Notes under the pieces: model-generated
Databases searched by the model: none
Seen by the model: the letters and a program-made list of their open reading frames with translations, nothing else
What the model was told of the DNA's origin: nothing
Translations under genes and position numbers: made by a program
Shown: positions 53,786 to 63,186 of the stretch, one piece after another
How the letters are laid out: every line of letters begins with the position of its first letter
Position numbering within the stretch: position 1 is the stretch's first letter
NCBI RefSeq assembly: GCF_963677155.1
Contig: NZ_OY781884.1
Location: 1,038,001 to 1,102,000 of the forward strand
Direction: 5' to 3'
Length of the DNA stretch: 64,000 bases
Source: an uncultured Draconibacterium sp.
Lineage (GTDB): Bacteria; Bacteroidota; Bacteroidia; Bacteroidales; Prolixibacteraceae

Positions 53786-54583
53786 ATGGATTACAAAGAA
53801 CTTTGTTTTCAGGTACAAAATATTGCCCACAGCACTGGTAATTTTATACGTGGCGAACAAAAAAATATTTCTGAGAAAAATATTGAAATTAAAAGTGTTG
53901 CCAGCCTGGTAACCTACGTTGATAAAACGGCAGAAAAACAAATTGTTGATTCATTGAAAGAGCTGCTTCCCGAAGCCGGTTTTGTTGCCGAAGAAGGAAC
54001 TGCCGAATCAAATAACGAAAAATACACATGGTTTGTCGATCCGTTGGATGGAACAACCAACTATTTGCACGGATTAGCACCGCACTCGGTTAGTATTGCT
54101 TTGGCCGAAGGGAACGAATTGGTATTGGGTGTTGTTTACGAGATTGGCGCCGACGAGATGTTTTATTCGTGGAAAGGTGGCCCGGCTTACTGCAACGAAG
54201 AAATCATTCAAACAGCCAAGCGATCAAAATCGGAAGACACGCTGATTGCTACCGGATTCCCATACTACGATTTTGATAAAGTAGATGAATACATTGGAGC
54301 GATGAAAGAACTGATGCAATCAACTCGCGGAATTCGCCGTTTTGGATCGGCAGCCATTGATTTGTGTTACGTTGCGGCCGGTCGTTTCGATGCTTTTTAC
54401 GAACATGCACTACATGCCTGGGATGTTGCAGCAGGCGTATTTATTCTGCAACAGGCAGGCGGAAAAACTACCGATTTTAGCGGTGGCAACAACTGGTTGT
54501 TTGGTGGCGAAATTGTATCAGCCAGCAATGCTTATTTCCCGGAATTCTTTGGAATCGTAAATAAATATCTGGGTTCAAAATAG
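53786..54583 (+). CDS. Inositol monophosphatase family protein (SuhB/CysQ-like)
   Basis: A 265-residue Mg2+-dependent, Li+-sensitive phosphatase of the FIG superfamily. FVAEEGTAE, VDPLDGTTNYLHG and HAWDVAAGVFI carry the metal-binding Glu and Asp residues. Substrates of related enzymes include inositol phosphate, PAP and fructose bisphosphate, and cannot be chosen here. A stretch of dispersed repeats follows the gene. Confidence 0.9.
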   Translation: MDYKELCFQVQNIAHSTGNFIRGEQKNISEKNIEIKSVASLVTYVDKTAEKQIVDSLKELLPEAGFVAEEGTAESNNEKYTWFVDPLDGTTNYLHGLAPHSVSIALAEGNELVLGVVYEIGADEMFYSWKGGPAYCNEEIIQTAKRSKSEDTLIATGFPYYDFDKVDEYIGAMKELMQSTRGIRRFGSAAIDLCYVAAGRFDAFYEHALHAWDVAAGVFILQQAGGKTTDFSGGNNWLFGGEIVSASNAYFPEFFGIVNKYLGSK

Positions 54584-54640
54584 TCACACTTATCATTTCA
54601 GCATGACATCCAGTGGAAATTTTACGCCGGATTAAGAACG

Positions 54641-54761
54641 TCACCCTGAACTTGTTTCAGGGCCTGACTTGAGAATAATGTCGTTAAGTATAAGAGTGAG
54701 AGAAAAAATCTACTACAACAAAACAAATTGCAAACAGATTTCTCGCTTCGTTAGAAATGAC
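54641..54761. repeat. Cluster of dispersed palindromic repeats
   Basis: Between 54584 and 54799 there is a hairpin CCCTGAA/TTCAGGG (54644-54650, 54656-54662), and ACAGATTTCTC to GAAATGAC (54734-54761), which matches the subterminal end of the GIY-YIG cassette. No gene is visible. The 216-bp gap looks like a pile-up of degenerate repeats. Confidence 0.65.
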
Positions 54762-54799
54762 AGTCGTGATTTTTTGTAAATTGCAGGAAACAAATCACC

Positions 54800-55276
54800 A
54801 TGGCAGAAAAACAAATTGCAATTCTTCGGGAGCAACTGGCAAAATTAGACGAAAAGAAATTCGATCTTGATGCCTGGAAAACACACACCCTCATTTTTTT
54901 GGAACGTATTTTCGGGAAAGAAAACTCGAAGTTAAAACTCATTCAGGATCTGCATTACGATTATTCGAGCTGGAGTTTGCGTGACACCGCTGCTGCCGGA
55001 AAAACAAAAGATAAAGATCCGGTAAAAATGCGTGCCAGAGAGATTCTGGAAGCCACCATCGCAGAACTTGAAACATTGGGACTCCCGGAAGAAAAAAAAG
55101 AACAACAAAAAGTTTGGGAATTACTTCAGGACGAATTAACCGGAAAACAGGTAAAAGAAATTGATGCATTGGTAAAATCAGACGACAAAGAGAAAACAAG
55201 AAAAATAGGCGAAGTTCTTGAAAATCTTGACAAAGAAAACCTTTCTTTGCTGATCGCAAAACTACTTTTGAGCTGA
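54800..55276 (+). CDS. Hypothetical helical protein
   Basis: A 158-residue highly charged, Lys/Glu-rich protein that is predicted to be almost entirely alpha-helical. No domain recognised. Residues 25-65 (WKTHTLIFLERIFGKENSK and SSWSLRD) hold most of the aromatic residues. It is 3 bp upstream of the glycosyltransferase gene, so it is probably co-transcribed; a link to that enzyme is not shown. The C-terminal 80 residues are suited to coiled coils. Confidence 0.65.
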   Translation: MAEKQIAILREQLAKLDEKKFDLDAWKTHTLIFLERIFGKENSKLKLIQDLHYDYSSWSLRDTAAAGKTKDKDPVKMRAREILEATIAELETLGLPEEKKEQQKVWELLQDELTGKQVKEIDALVKSDDKEKTRKIGEVLENLDKENLSLLIAKLLLS

Positions 55277-55279
55277 TTT

Positions 55280-56320
55280 ATGAGCAAAGACAAAAAGATT
55301 GCCATAGTTATTTTAAACTGGAACGGGGTAAAGCTTTTTCCCGATTATCTCCCATCCGTAATCGAAAATTCAAAAGGCGAAAACATCGAAATAATTGTTG
55401 CCGACAACGGATCAACCGATAATTCTATTGAGTATTTGAAAGCCAATTTCCCGGAAGTTACATTGCTTGACCTCAAAAAAAATTATGGATTTGCCAAAGG
55501 TTACAATGTGGCTTTAAATCAAATTTACGCCGATTATTTCGTGCTACTAAATTCTGACGTTAAGGTGAAACCAAACTGGATTCAACCTTGTATCGACCAT
55601 TTTGAGCAAAATGAAAAAATTGTTGCCGTTCAGCCCAAAGTTTTGAGTTTTAATGAACCCGAACTTTTTGAATATGCCGGAGCCGCCGGAGGTTTCATCG
55701 ATAAATTTGGCTACCCGTTTTGCCGTGGCCGTATTCTAGACCATGTCGAAAAGGATGAAAATCAATATAACACTTCCAGCGAAATATTTTGGGCAACCGG
55801 AGCGTGTATGTTTGTAAGGGCCGAAGCTTTTAAAAACGCAGGCGGCCTTGATGCTGATTTCTGGGCACACATGGAAGAAATTGATTTGTGCTGGCGCTGG
55901 AAAAATCAGGGCTACAAAATTGTATACGAACCAAGCAGTGTAGTTTATCACCTGGGAGGCGGAAGCCTTGAATATGGAAATCCTAAAAAGGTATATCTCA
56001 ACTTCCGTAACAACCTTTATATGTTGTATAAAAACCTGCCTAAAAAGAATTTTCTTCCACTGTTTTTAAGCCGAATGATTTTGGATGGAGTTGCCGCTGC
56101 TAAGTTTTTAGTGGGCACCGAATTTAAAGCTTTCGGTGCTGTGGCAAAAGCACATCGCGATTTCTACAAAAACCTTTCGGCATTACGCAAAAAAAGAAAG
56201 AATTTGTTAAAATCGGCAAGTGTTAATAATCATAAACAGATCTATTCGAAAAGCATCATGTGGAAGTTCTTTGTGCAGAAAAAATATAAATTTGCCGAAC
56301 TGAATTTCAATCCAGAATAA
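55280..56320 (+). CDS. Family 2 glycosyltransferase
   Basis: A 346-residue GT-A fold glycosyltransferase. N-terminal IVILNWNG, VADNGSTDNS and LLNSDVKVKP (DxD-like) are followed by ATGACMFVRAEAF, GGLDADFWAHMEEIDLCWR and a C-terminal region with one weak hydrophobic segment. It resembles rhamnosyl-transferase-like enzymes that add sugars to surface polysaccharide. Acceptor and donor are unknown. It is followed after 2 nt by a thioesterase gene. Confidence 0.88.
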   Translation: MSKDKKIAIVILNWNGVKLFPDYLPSVIENSKGENIEIIVADNGSTDNSIEYLKANFPEVTLLDLKKNYGFAKGYNVALNQIYADYFVLLNSDVKVKPNWIQPCIDHFEQNEKIVAVQPKVLSFNEPELFEYAGAAGGFIDKFGYPFCRGRILDHVEKDENQYNTSSEIFWATGACMFVRAEAFKNAGGLDADFWAHMEEIDLCWRWKNQGYKIVYEPSSVVYHLGGGSLEYGNPKKVYLNFRNNLYMLYKNLPKKNFLPLFLSRMILDGVAAAKFLVGTEFKAFGAVAKAHRDFYKNLSALRKKRKNLLKSASVNNHKQIYSKSIMWKFFVQKKYKFAELNFNPE

Positions 56321-56322
56321 AC

Positions 56323-56739
56323 ATGCAAAAATTAACATTTCAAGAACCCGTTTATACTTATCACATTGATATTGTTGGCCATGTAAATAACATTATTTAC
56401 ATCCAATGGATGGAAAACGGAAGGGTGAAGTTATTGGAAGAAATGGGATTCCCGGTTACTGATTTAACCGAAAACGAAGGAATATTACCCATTTTAACAG
56501 ATACCAGTATTACATACAAGAAACCCTTTTTTATTCACAATTCGGTAAAAATTGAACTTTGGGTTTCGAAACTAAATAACGCCTCGGCAATTCTTGAATT
56601 CAGGTTTTACAATGAGAATGATGAATTATGTGCAACAGGCCATCAAAAAGGATTATTTATTAATACCAAAACCATGCGCCCGGCCAGATTGTCGGAAAAA
56701 CACCGGAAGGGATTTGAAAAATATTTAATTCCTAATTAA
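56323..56739 (+). CDS. Acyl-CoA thioesterase, hotdog fold
   Basis: A 138-residue 4HBT-type thioesterase with YHIDIVGHVNNIIYIQWMENGR as the active-site helix region. Different in sequence from the homologue at 26783. It lies 2 nt after the glycosyltransferase gene and 1 nt before the ion-channel remnant, so the three were probably transcribed together. Substrate unknown. Confidence 0.85.
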   Translation: MQKLTFQEPVYTYHIDIVGHVNNIIYIQWMENGRVKLLEEMGFPVTDLTENEGILPILTDTSITYKKPFFIHNSVKIELWVSKLNNASAILEFRFYNENDELCATGHQKGLFINTKTMRPARLSEKHRKGFEKYLIPN

Positions 56740-56740
56740 A

Positions 56741-57026
56741 ATGAATTGGAAAGATAAATTACGAAACGTAATAGAAGACAATAGCACTAAAACAGGCCGT
56801 TCTTTTGATCTTTTTATACAAGCTTTAATTGTTCTTTCCCTAATTTCTTCTTCAATTGAAACACTGCCTGAAATTAGCATTAAAACAAAACAGTTTCTTC
56901 GCTATTTCGAGATTTTCTCCATTACAATATTTACCGTCGAATACATTCTCAGACTTTTCAGGCTATTTAGAATCTTAAAAATGCTTCGATTTAGTATGCA
57001 ATATCAAAAACTAACGAAGCAGCATT
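56741..57026 (+). pseudogene. Decayed voltage-gated ion-channel gene fragment
   Basis: The ORF begins MNWKDKLRNVIEDNSTK and has helix S1 (about 25-42) and S2-like sequence (FEIFSITIFTVEYILRL), matching the N-terminus of bacterial ion-transporter channels. EYILRLF runs straight into RLFRILKML, an S4-like stretch, so S3 and about 50 residues are missing; the pore (S5-S6) is absent altogether. The frame stays open to 57148 only because it reads antisense into the neighbouring hydrolase gene. I infer internal and 3' deletion. Confidence 0.7.
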
Positions 57027-58100
57027 TTATGGGTATAATTCCTTCAACCAGTCGCCCATTATTCTTAGCACTTCAGGAGAAATTGCTTCGGGCAACGAGG
57101 GTATCTCTGCCATTGTACATTCATTACAATGCTGAAACATATGGTTAAGCCCTTCCAGTTTTATTGTTTTATAATTTTTGTTTCCAGCTTCATCCAGAAA
57201 CGTTGCTATAGCTGCCAGGTTTTCATCGGGTGTAACCATAATGTCTTTTTCTCCATTAAGGGCCAATACCGGAACCTTTATTTTTGAAATGTATTCAGCA
57301 GGGTTATATTTAATCATTTGTCGGTACCATCGTGTTTGCGCCGCACGAATATAGCTGTTGATAAACATTTGGTCGTGGCCATTTACCATATCCAATGCCT
57401 TCAGTTTTTCTTCCGGTTGCCGTTTCCTCCATTGTTCAAATGCTTTTTGAAGAGGAAGCTCAATATCATTATCAAGAGACGTTTCTTTTACAGTCCGAAA
57501 CAAAGCAATATAAAGCTGCATGTAATCTTCTATCAAATCTTTGGTAAGATTTTTATCTGATTCTAAGATTGCCCGGTTTTGTAAGACAAGACTCTCAAAA
57601 CCATCGACAGCTAATCCGGCAAGAGAAATAACAAAACTTATATCGGGCGACGATGACGCCACAATAAAAGCAACTGCCCCACCCTCGCTATGTCCAATCA
57701 GTCCAATTTTTGTAGTATCAACAATACTCTTATTCTTTAGGAATTTGATCTCAGCCAGAACATCATCAGCAAAATCCAATGTAGTTGCCTCTTCGTAAAC
57801 TCCTGAACTTTCACCAACTCCCCGGTCGTCCATTCTCAACACTGCAAAACCTCTTTGGGTCAGATAATCTGAAATTTCGAAAAAAGGGCGATGCTCCGCA
57901 AAACGACCATCACGATCTTGTTTACCTGTTCCTGAAACAATAATTATGGTTGGAAAAGGCCCCGCACCTTCAGGATATGTTAAACTACCGCAAAGGCTAA
58001 TAGAATCGGAATAACAGGTAACATCTTCGCTAATATAATTTTGTGCTTCTGTTTGAAAAACAACACACAAGGTGATACAAAAAATAAAAAATCGCTTCAC
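57027..58100 (-). CDS. Secreted alpha/beta hydrolase (S33/esterase-like)
   Basis: A 357-residue protein with a signal peptide (about 1-19, TEAQ). IIIVSGTGKQDRDG and RMDDRGVGESSG form the N-terminal core, IGHSEGGAVAF is the nucleophile elbow (Ser near 155), LNGEKDIMV the acidic residue and GLNHMFQH the His. It is related to the YdjP/peptidase S33 esterases seen in Bacteroidota. Its 3' end abuts the channel pseudogene, which suggests a recombination joint. Confidence 0.85.
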   Translation of the reverse strand: MKRFFIFCITLCVVFQTEAQNYISEDVTCYSDSISLCGSLTYPEGAGPFPTIIIVSGTGKQDRDGRFAEHRPFFEISDYLTQRGFAVLRMDDRGVGESSGVYEEATTLDFADDVLAEIKFLKNKSIVDTTKIGLIGHSEGGAVAFIVASSSPDISFVISLAGLAVDGFESLVLQNRAILESDKNLTKDLIEDYMQLYIALFRTVKETSLDNDIELPLQKAFEQWRKRQPEEKLKALDMVNGHDQMFINSYIRAAQTRWYRQMIKYNPAEYISKIKVPVLALNGEKDIMVTPDENLAAIATFLDEAGNKNYKTIKLEGLNHMFQHCNECTMAEIPSLPEAISPEVLRIMGDWLKELYP

Positions 58101-58110
58101 AACAAATCAT

Positions 58111-58155
58111 TTATATAAAATTTCGCCATCCATGTTAAAAAACCGGATGGCGAAA
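58111..58155 (-). terminator. Strong terminator after the duplicated-repeat gene
   Basis: A perfect 11-bp stem TTTCGCCATCC (58121-58131) / GGATGGCGAAA (58145-58155) around 13 nt is followed on the minus strand by TTTTATATAA. It ends the operon that runs from the right edge of the window. Confidence 0.85.
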
Positions 58156-58178
58156 TAATTCAAAAGCAAACGGTCTAA

Positions 58179-61121
58179 TTATCTACTAATAATCACTTTT
58201 TTCCTGGCAATTTCTCCCTTAAGATTTTTTAATGCAACAAGGTAAACACCGTTTTGCAAGGTTGACACTTCGATGTTACTGTTGAACGTATTGATGCTTT
58301 TAACCAATTGACCATGCATATTAAATATGTTTACTGAAACAGGTTCAGAGAAATTCAAATAATCAGTTGCCGGATTTGGGTACATCTTTAACGAAGTAGC
58401 TTGTAAAACCTCGCCAACTGCGGTTATTGTTCCATCATAAGGAACGCAGGTTACGGTGTCAGAATTTGCGGATATTCCGGTTTCGTAGAAAGTTACAACA
58501 TACAAGGAAATTTCTGCACCATAAGTATCGCCTTCGCCATTTGTACTTTCGGCATAATAAGAAGGAATATTCACTACAGCTTCTGTTTCACTGGTCTCAA
58601 TATAGTCGTAAGAAGAATAATAAACCCTGTAATTCTGAATTGTTGATGTTGTTTCAGGAGCATCCCAGGTTAAAGTTACATCATAAGAGCCATCCTCCTC
58701 GTTCTTCGCTGATACAGCAGTTATTTTCAGGTTTTCAGCAGGAACAACTCCTTCATCATTTACCCTTAGACTAACCATTTCCGAAATGTTCCGGAGTGTA
58801 CCACTTACTACAGGCAACACGGCGTATATATGCTCTCCATTCATCGCAGAAGAAGGAACAGTATAACTGGTTCCGGTTATAATATCAGAAACAATGGTAT
58901 CGCACATTACCTGATAACCCGTTACATCGGATGAGGAAGCGGCATTCCACGAAATTTCAACAATATTTGGAAGTACATCATTTCCGGTTTTTAACGCAGC
59001 AACAACTCCTGACGGTGCATACGCGGAATTATAAGTTTCATACAAATAATCGAAATCCTGCACATATTTTCCATACCGGCTTACTGATGTAACAGATTTT
59101 ACCGTTAGTTGTCCTGAACCGTCGTATGCATAACTTTCGGACCACGTACCCAATGTATCGGCATAATACTCTGAATCCATATAAGCAGAAAAAACAGCGC
59201 TTGTTTTAACAGCATCGGTATAGCTATAATCTACTTTTCCCAGAATAATTGTATCGTTACCTGACTCTGTTGATGCTATTCTGGATTGAATTTCTGCAAC
59301 TACGTCGTTTCCGTCAAAAGTGTAGTCCAGATGCGACCAATAATAAATAGACATCCCGTCAGGAGACATGGTTTTGCGATCCTGATATAGCCCATTTACA
59401 TAGTTTTCATATAAGAAATAGGAGGTGATTTCACCTGTAGATCCATATGAATTCTCTCTGATCAACTGATCCTGGGCATCATACTCGTATGAGGTTTTGG
59501 AAGACAATGTCCAGCTTTTTTGGTCAGAGTTCCAGTAATAAGCAATTAAACTATCCTTTAAGCCCGCAGAGCTGTAATGATAAGCTTTCATATTCGAAGG
59601 AGTAAGCTCCATTACAAGCTGGTTATCTGAATTGTAAAAATAGCTCGTTTCCGAATCTGAAGCCTCAGGTCTTGTTTCGCCCAATGCATAGCTATACGTT
59701 TTAACTGTACGAACTGCTTCAGAACTACTCTGTGCCTGAGCACCTATTGTTCCATCATAAGGAACGCAGGTTACGGTGTCAGAATTTGCGGATATCCCGG
59801 TTTCGTAAAAAGTTACAACATACAAGGAAATTTCTGCACCATAAGTATCGCCTTCGCCATTTGTACTTTCGGCATAATACGAAGGAATATTCACTACAGC
59901 TTCTGTTTCACTGGTCTCAATATAGTCGTAAGAAGAGTAATAAACCCTGTAATTCTGAATTGCAGAGGTTGTTTCAGGAGCATCCCAGGTTAAAGTTACA
60001 TCATAAGAACCATCCTCATCGTTCTTTGCTGATACAGCGGTTATTTTCAGGTTTTCAGCAGGAAGAACTCCTTCATCATTTACCGTTAGACTAACCATTT
60101 CCGAGATGTTCCGGAGTGTGCCACTTACAACAGGCAACACGGCGTATATATGCTTTCCATTCATCGCAGACGAAGGAACGGTATAGCTGTTTCCAGTTAT
60201 AATATCAGAAACAATCGTATCGCACATTACCTGGTAACCCGTTACATCGGATGAGGAAGCGGCATTCCACGAAATTTCAACAATATTTGGAAGTACATCA
60301 TTTCCGGTTTTTAACGCGGCAACAACTCCTGAAGGTGCATACGCGGAATTATAAGTTTCATACAAATAATCGAAATCCTGCACATATTTTCCATACCGGC
60401 TTACTGATGTAACAGATTTTACCGTTAGTTTTCCTGAACCATCGTATGCATAACTTTCAGACCACGTACCCAATGTATCGGCATAATACTCTGAATCCAT
60501 ATAAGCAGAAAAAACAGCGCTTGTTTTAACAGCATCGGTATAGCTATAATCTACTTTTCCCAGAATAATTGTATCGTTAACTGACTCTGTTGATGCTATT
60601 CTGGATTGAATTTCTGCAACTACGTCGTTTCCGTCAAAAGTGTAGTCCAGATGCGACCAATAATAAATAGACATCCCGTCAGGAGACATGGTTTTGCGAT
60701 CCTGGTATAGCCCATTTACATAGTTTTCATATAAGAAATAAGAGGTGATTTCACCTGTAGATCCATATGAATTCTCTCTGATCAGTTGATCCTGGGTATC
60801 ATACTCGTATGAGGTTTTTGAAGACAATGTCCAGCTTTTTTGGTCAGAGTTCCAGTAATAAGCAATTAAACTATCTTTTAAAGCCGCAGAGTTGTAGTGG
60901 TAAACCTTCATATTCGAAGGAGTAAGTTCCATTACAAGCTGGTTATCTGAATTGTAAAAATAACTCGTTTCCGAATCTGAAGACTCAGGTCTTGTTTCGC
61001 CCAATGCATAGCTATACGTTTTAACCGTACGAACTGCTTCAGAACTACTCTGTGCCCAAGAGCTGGGAACTATAACCATGAATAGAAAACCAAGTGTGAC
61101 CGAAGTAAAGAATTTTCCCAT
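58179..61121 (-). CDS. Secreted T9SS-exported protein made of two near-identical repeats
   Basis: A 980-residue protein with a signal peptide (about 1-23, SWAQ), two copies of a 440-residue unit (about 24-460 and 464-900) and a C-terminal type A sorting domain (from about 905: SLKMYPNPATDYL to KKVIISR). Each unit has YD-repeat-like sequence (TSYFYNSDNQLVMELTPSN, DYSYTDAVKTSAVF) and one or two fibronectin-III-like domains (NIVEISWNAASSSDVTGYQV). The CTD directs export and anchoring by type IX secretion. It probably acts on the cell surface, perhaps in adhesion. It follows a TlpA-like gene by 32 bp. Confidence 0.83.
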   Translation of the reverse strand: MGKFFTSVTLGFLFMVIVPSSWAQSSSEAVRTVKTYSYALGETRPESSDSETSYFYNSDNQLVMELTPSNMKVYHYNSAALKDSLIAYYWNSDQKSWTLSSKTSYEYDTQDQLIRENSYGSTGEITSYFLYENYVNGLYQDRKTMSPDGMSIYYWSHLDYTFDGNDVVAEIQSRIASTESVNDTIILGKVDYSYTDAVKTSAVFSAYMDSEYYADTLGTWSESYAYDGSGKLTVKSVTSVSRYGKYVQDFDYLYETYNSAYAPSGVVAALKTGNDVLPNIVEISWNAASSSDVTGYQVMCDTIVSDIITGNSYTVPSSAMNGKHIYAVLPVVSGTLRNISEMVSLTVNDEGVLPAENLKITAVSAKNDEDGSYDVTLTWDAPETTSAIQNYRVYYSSYDYIETSETEAVVNIPSYYAESTNGEGDTYGAEISLYVVTFYETGISANSDTVTCVPYDGTIGAQAQSSSEAVRTVKTYSYALGETRPEASDSETSYFYNSDNQLVMELTPSNMKAYHYSSAGLKDSLIAYYWNSDQKSWTLSSKTSYEYDAQDQLIRENSYGSTGEITSYFLYENYVNGLYQDRKTMSPDGMSIYYWSHLDYTFDGNDVVAEIQSRIASTESGNDTIILGKVDYSYTDAVKTSAVFSAYMDSEYYADTLGTWSESYAYDGSGQLTVKSVTSVSRYGKYVQDFDYLYETYNSAYAPSGVVAALKTGNDVLPNIVEISWNAASSSDVTGYQVMCDTIVSDIITGTSYTVPSSAMNGEHIYAVLPVVSGTLRNISEMVSLRVNDEGVVPAENLKITAVSAKNEEDGSYDVTLTWDAPETTSTIQNYRVYYSSYDYIETSETEAVVNIPSYYAESTNGEGDTYGAEISLYVVTFYETGISANSDTVTCVPYDGTITAVGEVLQATSLKMYPNPATDYLNFSEPVSVNIFNMHGQLVKSINTFNSNIEVSTLQNGVYLVALKNLKGEIARKKVIISR
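58426..61056. repeat. Tandem 1.3-kb direct duplication
   Basis: Two 1,311-bp copies, 58426-59736 and 59746-61056, lie 1,320 bp apart in phase with the reading frame. I compared them by eye; most stretches are identical with scattered single-base changes. The 9-bp spacer is unique. The near identity points to a recent duplication or to gene conversion. Confidence 0.85.
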
Positions 61122-61152
61122 ACTTGTTCAATTTTAAGTTAATAATTATTTG

Positions 61153-63186
61153 TTATTCTTCTTCTCTTAATAGTTCGACAACGTAAGAAATCTCATCGGC
61201 TAACTCGGATGCATTCCCCTTATATCCAACCGAGTACCATCGCAATCTCCCTTTTTTGTCAATAACCATTTTTGTAGGAATTCCTGAAAAATGAAAAGTT
61301 TTTGTGTAAACAGAGTACACATAATCCTTTGTCTTTCGTTCAGGGTTAACAGCATCTAAAAGAACATTGAAACTATAATTCTTTTTTTCTATAAAATCAC
61401 CGATTACATCTTTATAGTTAGGCCTGGTCTCTTGAGTTGCAACAAAAAAGAACTCAACATCATCGTCATTCTCAAACCTATTTACCGCCATTTGCATCCC
61501 CGGCATTGAAGCTTTGCAGGGAGCACACCATGTTGCCCAGAAATCAAGCACTATTACTTTCCCTTTCAGTTTTCTCATATCTACAGTTCCTCCGGTTAGC
61601 TTTTCTAGTGCGAAAAGCTTTATAGGTTTGTTAACCAGCGATTTCTCTATCTCCTCTTGCTGCTTCGCAACCTTTGTTCCTGACTTAAGAGAGTTTACAT
61701 AGGCATCGAAACCACTGGCAGAACCGTGTTCCTGGATGTAATGTTCTTTCAATCTATCCAGCATTTCAGGCGAAGCGGCATTTTGCTTCACCCCTGCTTC
61801 TATTGCTGGAATAATTTCAGACTCATTTCCGGTTTTATCCAGCATTTCGATATAAAAACTGGTAAAGTTGGACGACTTATTTTCAAAGTAAGGCTCAATT
61901 TTTTGCAGCCATTCGAATGCTTCTGTAGTTGCTCCGGTTTCGTTAAGGATCTTAGCATAAGCTAAAAGCGCATCTTTCCTCTCAGCAAGAAATTTCTTTT
62001 CCCACTCAAGCGGAGAATACACTAATGAAGCTTTCCCTCTGGGCCGACTTAACATTTCATTCATCAAAAGTTGGGCAAAAGGCAATAATTGTTCGGCTGT
62101 CATTTGTTCATGATCATACGGCATTTGAACCATATGCCAAAAAAATGTACCCAACATGCTGTAAGGGATATAATGAATGTACTTGTATGCTAAATCGTAA
62201 TTATTGTGCGTTACAATTTGATTATAAACTATACTTTGGTACGTTTTTCCAAGATATAACAGCGATGTTTCGGTTTCAACATCTGCAAACTCTTGCGGTG
62301 GAAAACGTTTGATAAAAGCTTCGAACTCCTTTTCTTTACTGTCCGCATCGCTTATCCTGAAAATACGCCAGATTTCAGCATCGCGGGCAAGTATTCCGTT
62401 GGGGTATTTTTCTAATGCAAGCTTTTTAATTTGAGTTGCCAAAGAATCGTTCTTCAGTACTGTACTTGCCACATCTATACTCCGAATAAGGTCTTTTTCA
62501 GTGGCCTTCCCCAAAGCTTCCTGCTTAATAATTCCCTGAATATCATTTTCGATCAATCCTAACTTATCACTTTTAGTATCGCCAATACGGCCTATGGCTT
62601 TTGCTGCAAAGTAGAATACATTTATACGATTACCAGGGAAGTGCGTGATTTCCTGATTACACCAGTACAAAAAAACAGAATCATCTATTTTGTCAGAACC
62701 GGAAACATAAGAAGGAATAGCGTATTTTTCAAATCCTTTTGTTCTTAACAAACCCCACCCAATGTATGCCGACGGCAAATTCTTTTTGTTTTTATCAACA
62801 GTAAACTGAACGTAAGTATTTGTTCCCCCGGTGTCAGAATTATTTCCGTTATAAAACTTTAGTGCGACCAAAGCAGCGTTTTCAGGCACATTAAACTTAC
62901 CATTCCAAACTCCGTTTTTATGAGTTATAGGCAAATCCTGAGCAATCCAGCTATAATCTTCCCAATAATAAACTACTGCTTTAATCTCTTTTTCATTTGC
63001 AAGATTAGTTTTGTTGTTATTGTAACTAATTGCGACAGGCTCGCCAACAACAAGTAACTCAGGTTCAAACGTTAGAGCTTCATCCGCATTTTGAGCCATT
63101 AAAGGAAATACCAACATTCCTAAAACAGCTGCAATTCCGTACTTCAAAAATTTAGTCATCATTCTATTTTTCATTCTATTCATCAT
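61153..63186 (-). CDS. TlpA-like thioredoxin-family protein with large N-terminal region
   Basis: A 677-residue exported protein with a signal peptide (about 1-32, PLMAQ). The N-terminal 530 residues begin with a beta-domain (LLVVGEPVAISYNNN, GKFNVPENAALVALKF) and continue with helices of TPR-like type. The C-terminal redoxin domain starts near 530 (VDMRKLKGKVIVLDFWATW) with the CAPC active site at about 554-557 and the cis-Pro in SGIPTKMVI. Such proteins reduce or oxidise disulfides of surface proteins. The first ATG overlaps the upstream stop by 11 nt; ATGs at 63162 or 63159 would also fit. Confidence 0.8.
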   Translation of the reverse strand: MMNRMKNRMMTKFLKYGIAAVLGMLVFPLMAQNADEALTFEPELLVVGEPVAISYNNNKTNLANEKEIKAVVYYWEDYSWIAQDLPITHKNGVWNGKFNVPENAALVALKFYNGNNSDTGGTNTYVQFTVDKNKKNLPSAYIGWGLLRTKGFEKYAIPSYVSGSDKIDDSVFLYWCNQEITHFPGNRINVFYFAAKAIGRIGDTKSDKLGLIENDIQGIIKQEALGKATEKDLIRSIDVASTVLKNDSLATQIKKLALEKYPNGILARDAEIWRIFRISDADSKEKEFEAFIKRFPPQEFADVETETSLLYLGKTYQSIVYNQIVTHNNYDLAYKYIHYIPYSMLGTFFWHMVQMPYDHEQMTAEQLLPFAQLLMNEMLSRPRGKASLVYSPLEWEKKFLAERKDALLAYAKILNETGATTEAFEWLQKIEPYFENKSSNFTSFYIEMLDKTGNESEIIPAIEAGVKQNAASPEMLDRLKEHYIQEHGSASGFDAYVNSLKSGTKVAKQQEEIEKSLVNKPIKLFALEKLTGGTVDMRKLKGKVIVLDFWATWCAPCKASMPGMQMAVNRFENDDDVEFFFVATQETRPNYKDVIGDFIEKKNYSFNVLLDAVNPERKTKDYVYSVYTKTFHFSGIPTKMVIDKKGRLRWYSVGYKGNASELADEISYVVELLREEE

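Noticed and set aside
58427-60094. Two plus-strand ORFs of 115 and 120 residues
   Set aside because: They are antisense to the two copies of the duplicated T9SS protein and match each other only because of that duplication.
61153-63186. Cytoplasmic thioredoxin
   Set aside because: The protein has a signal peptide, a large N-terminal region and a TlpA/ResA-type redoxin domain, so it acts outside the cytoplasm.
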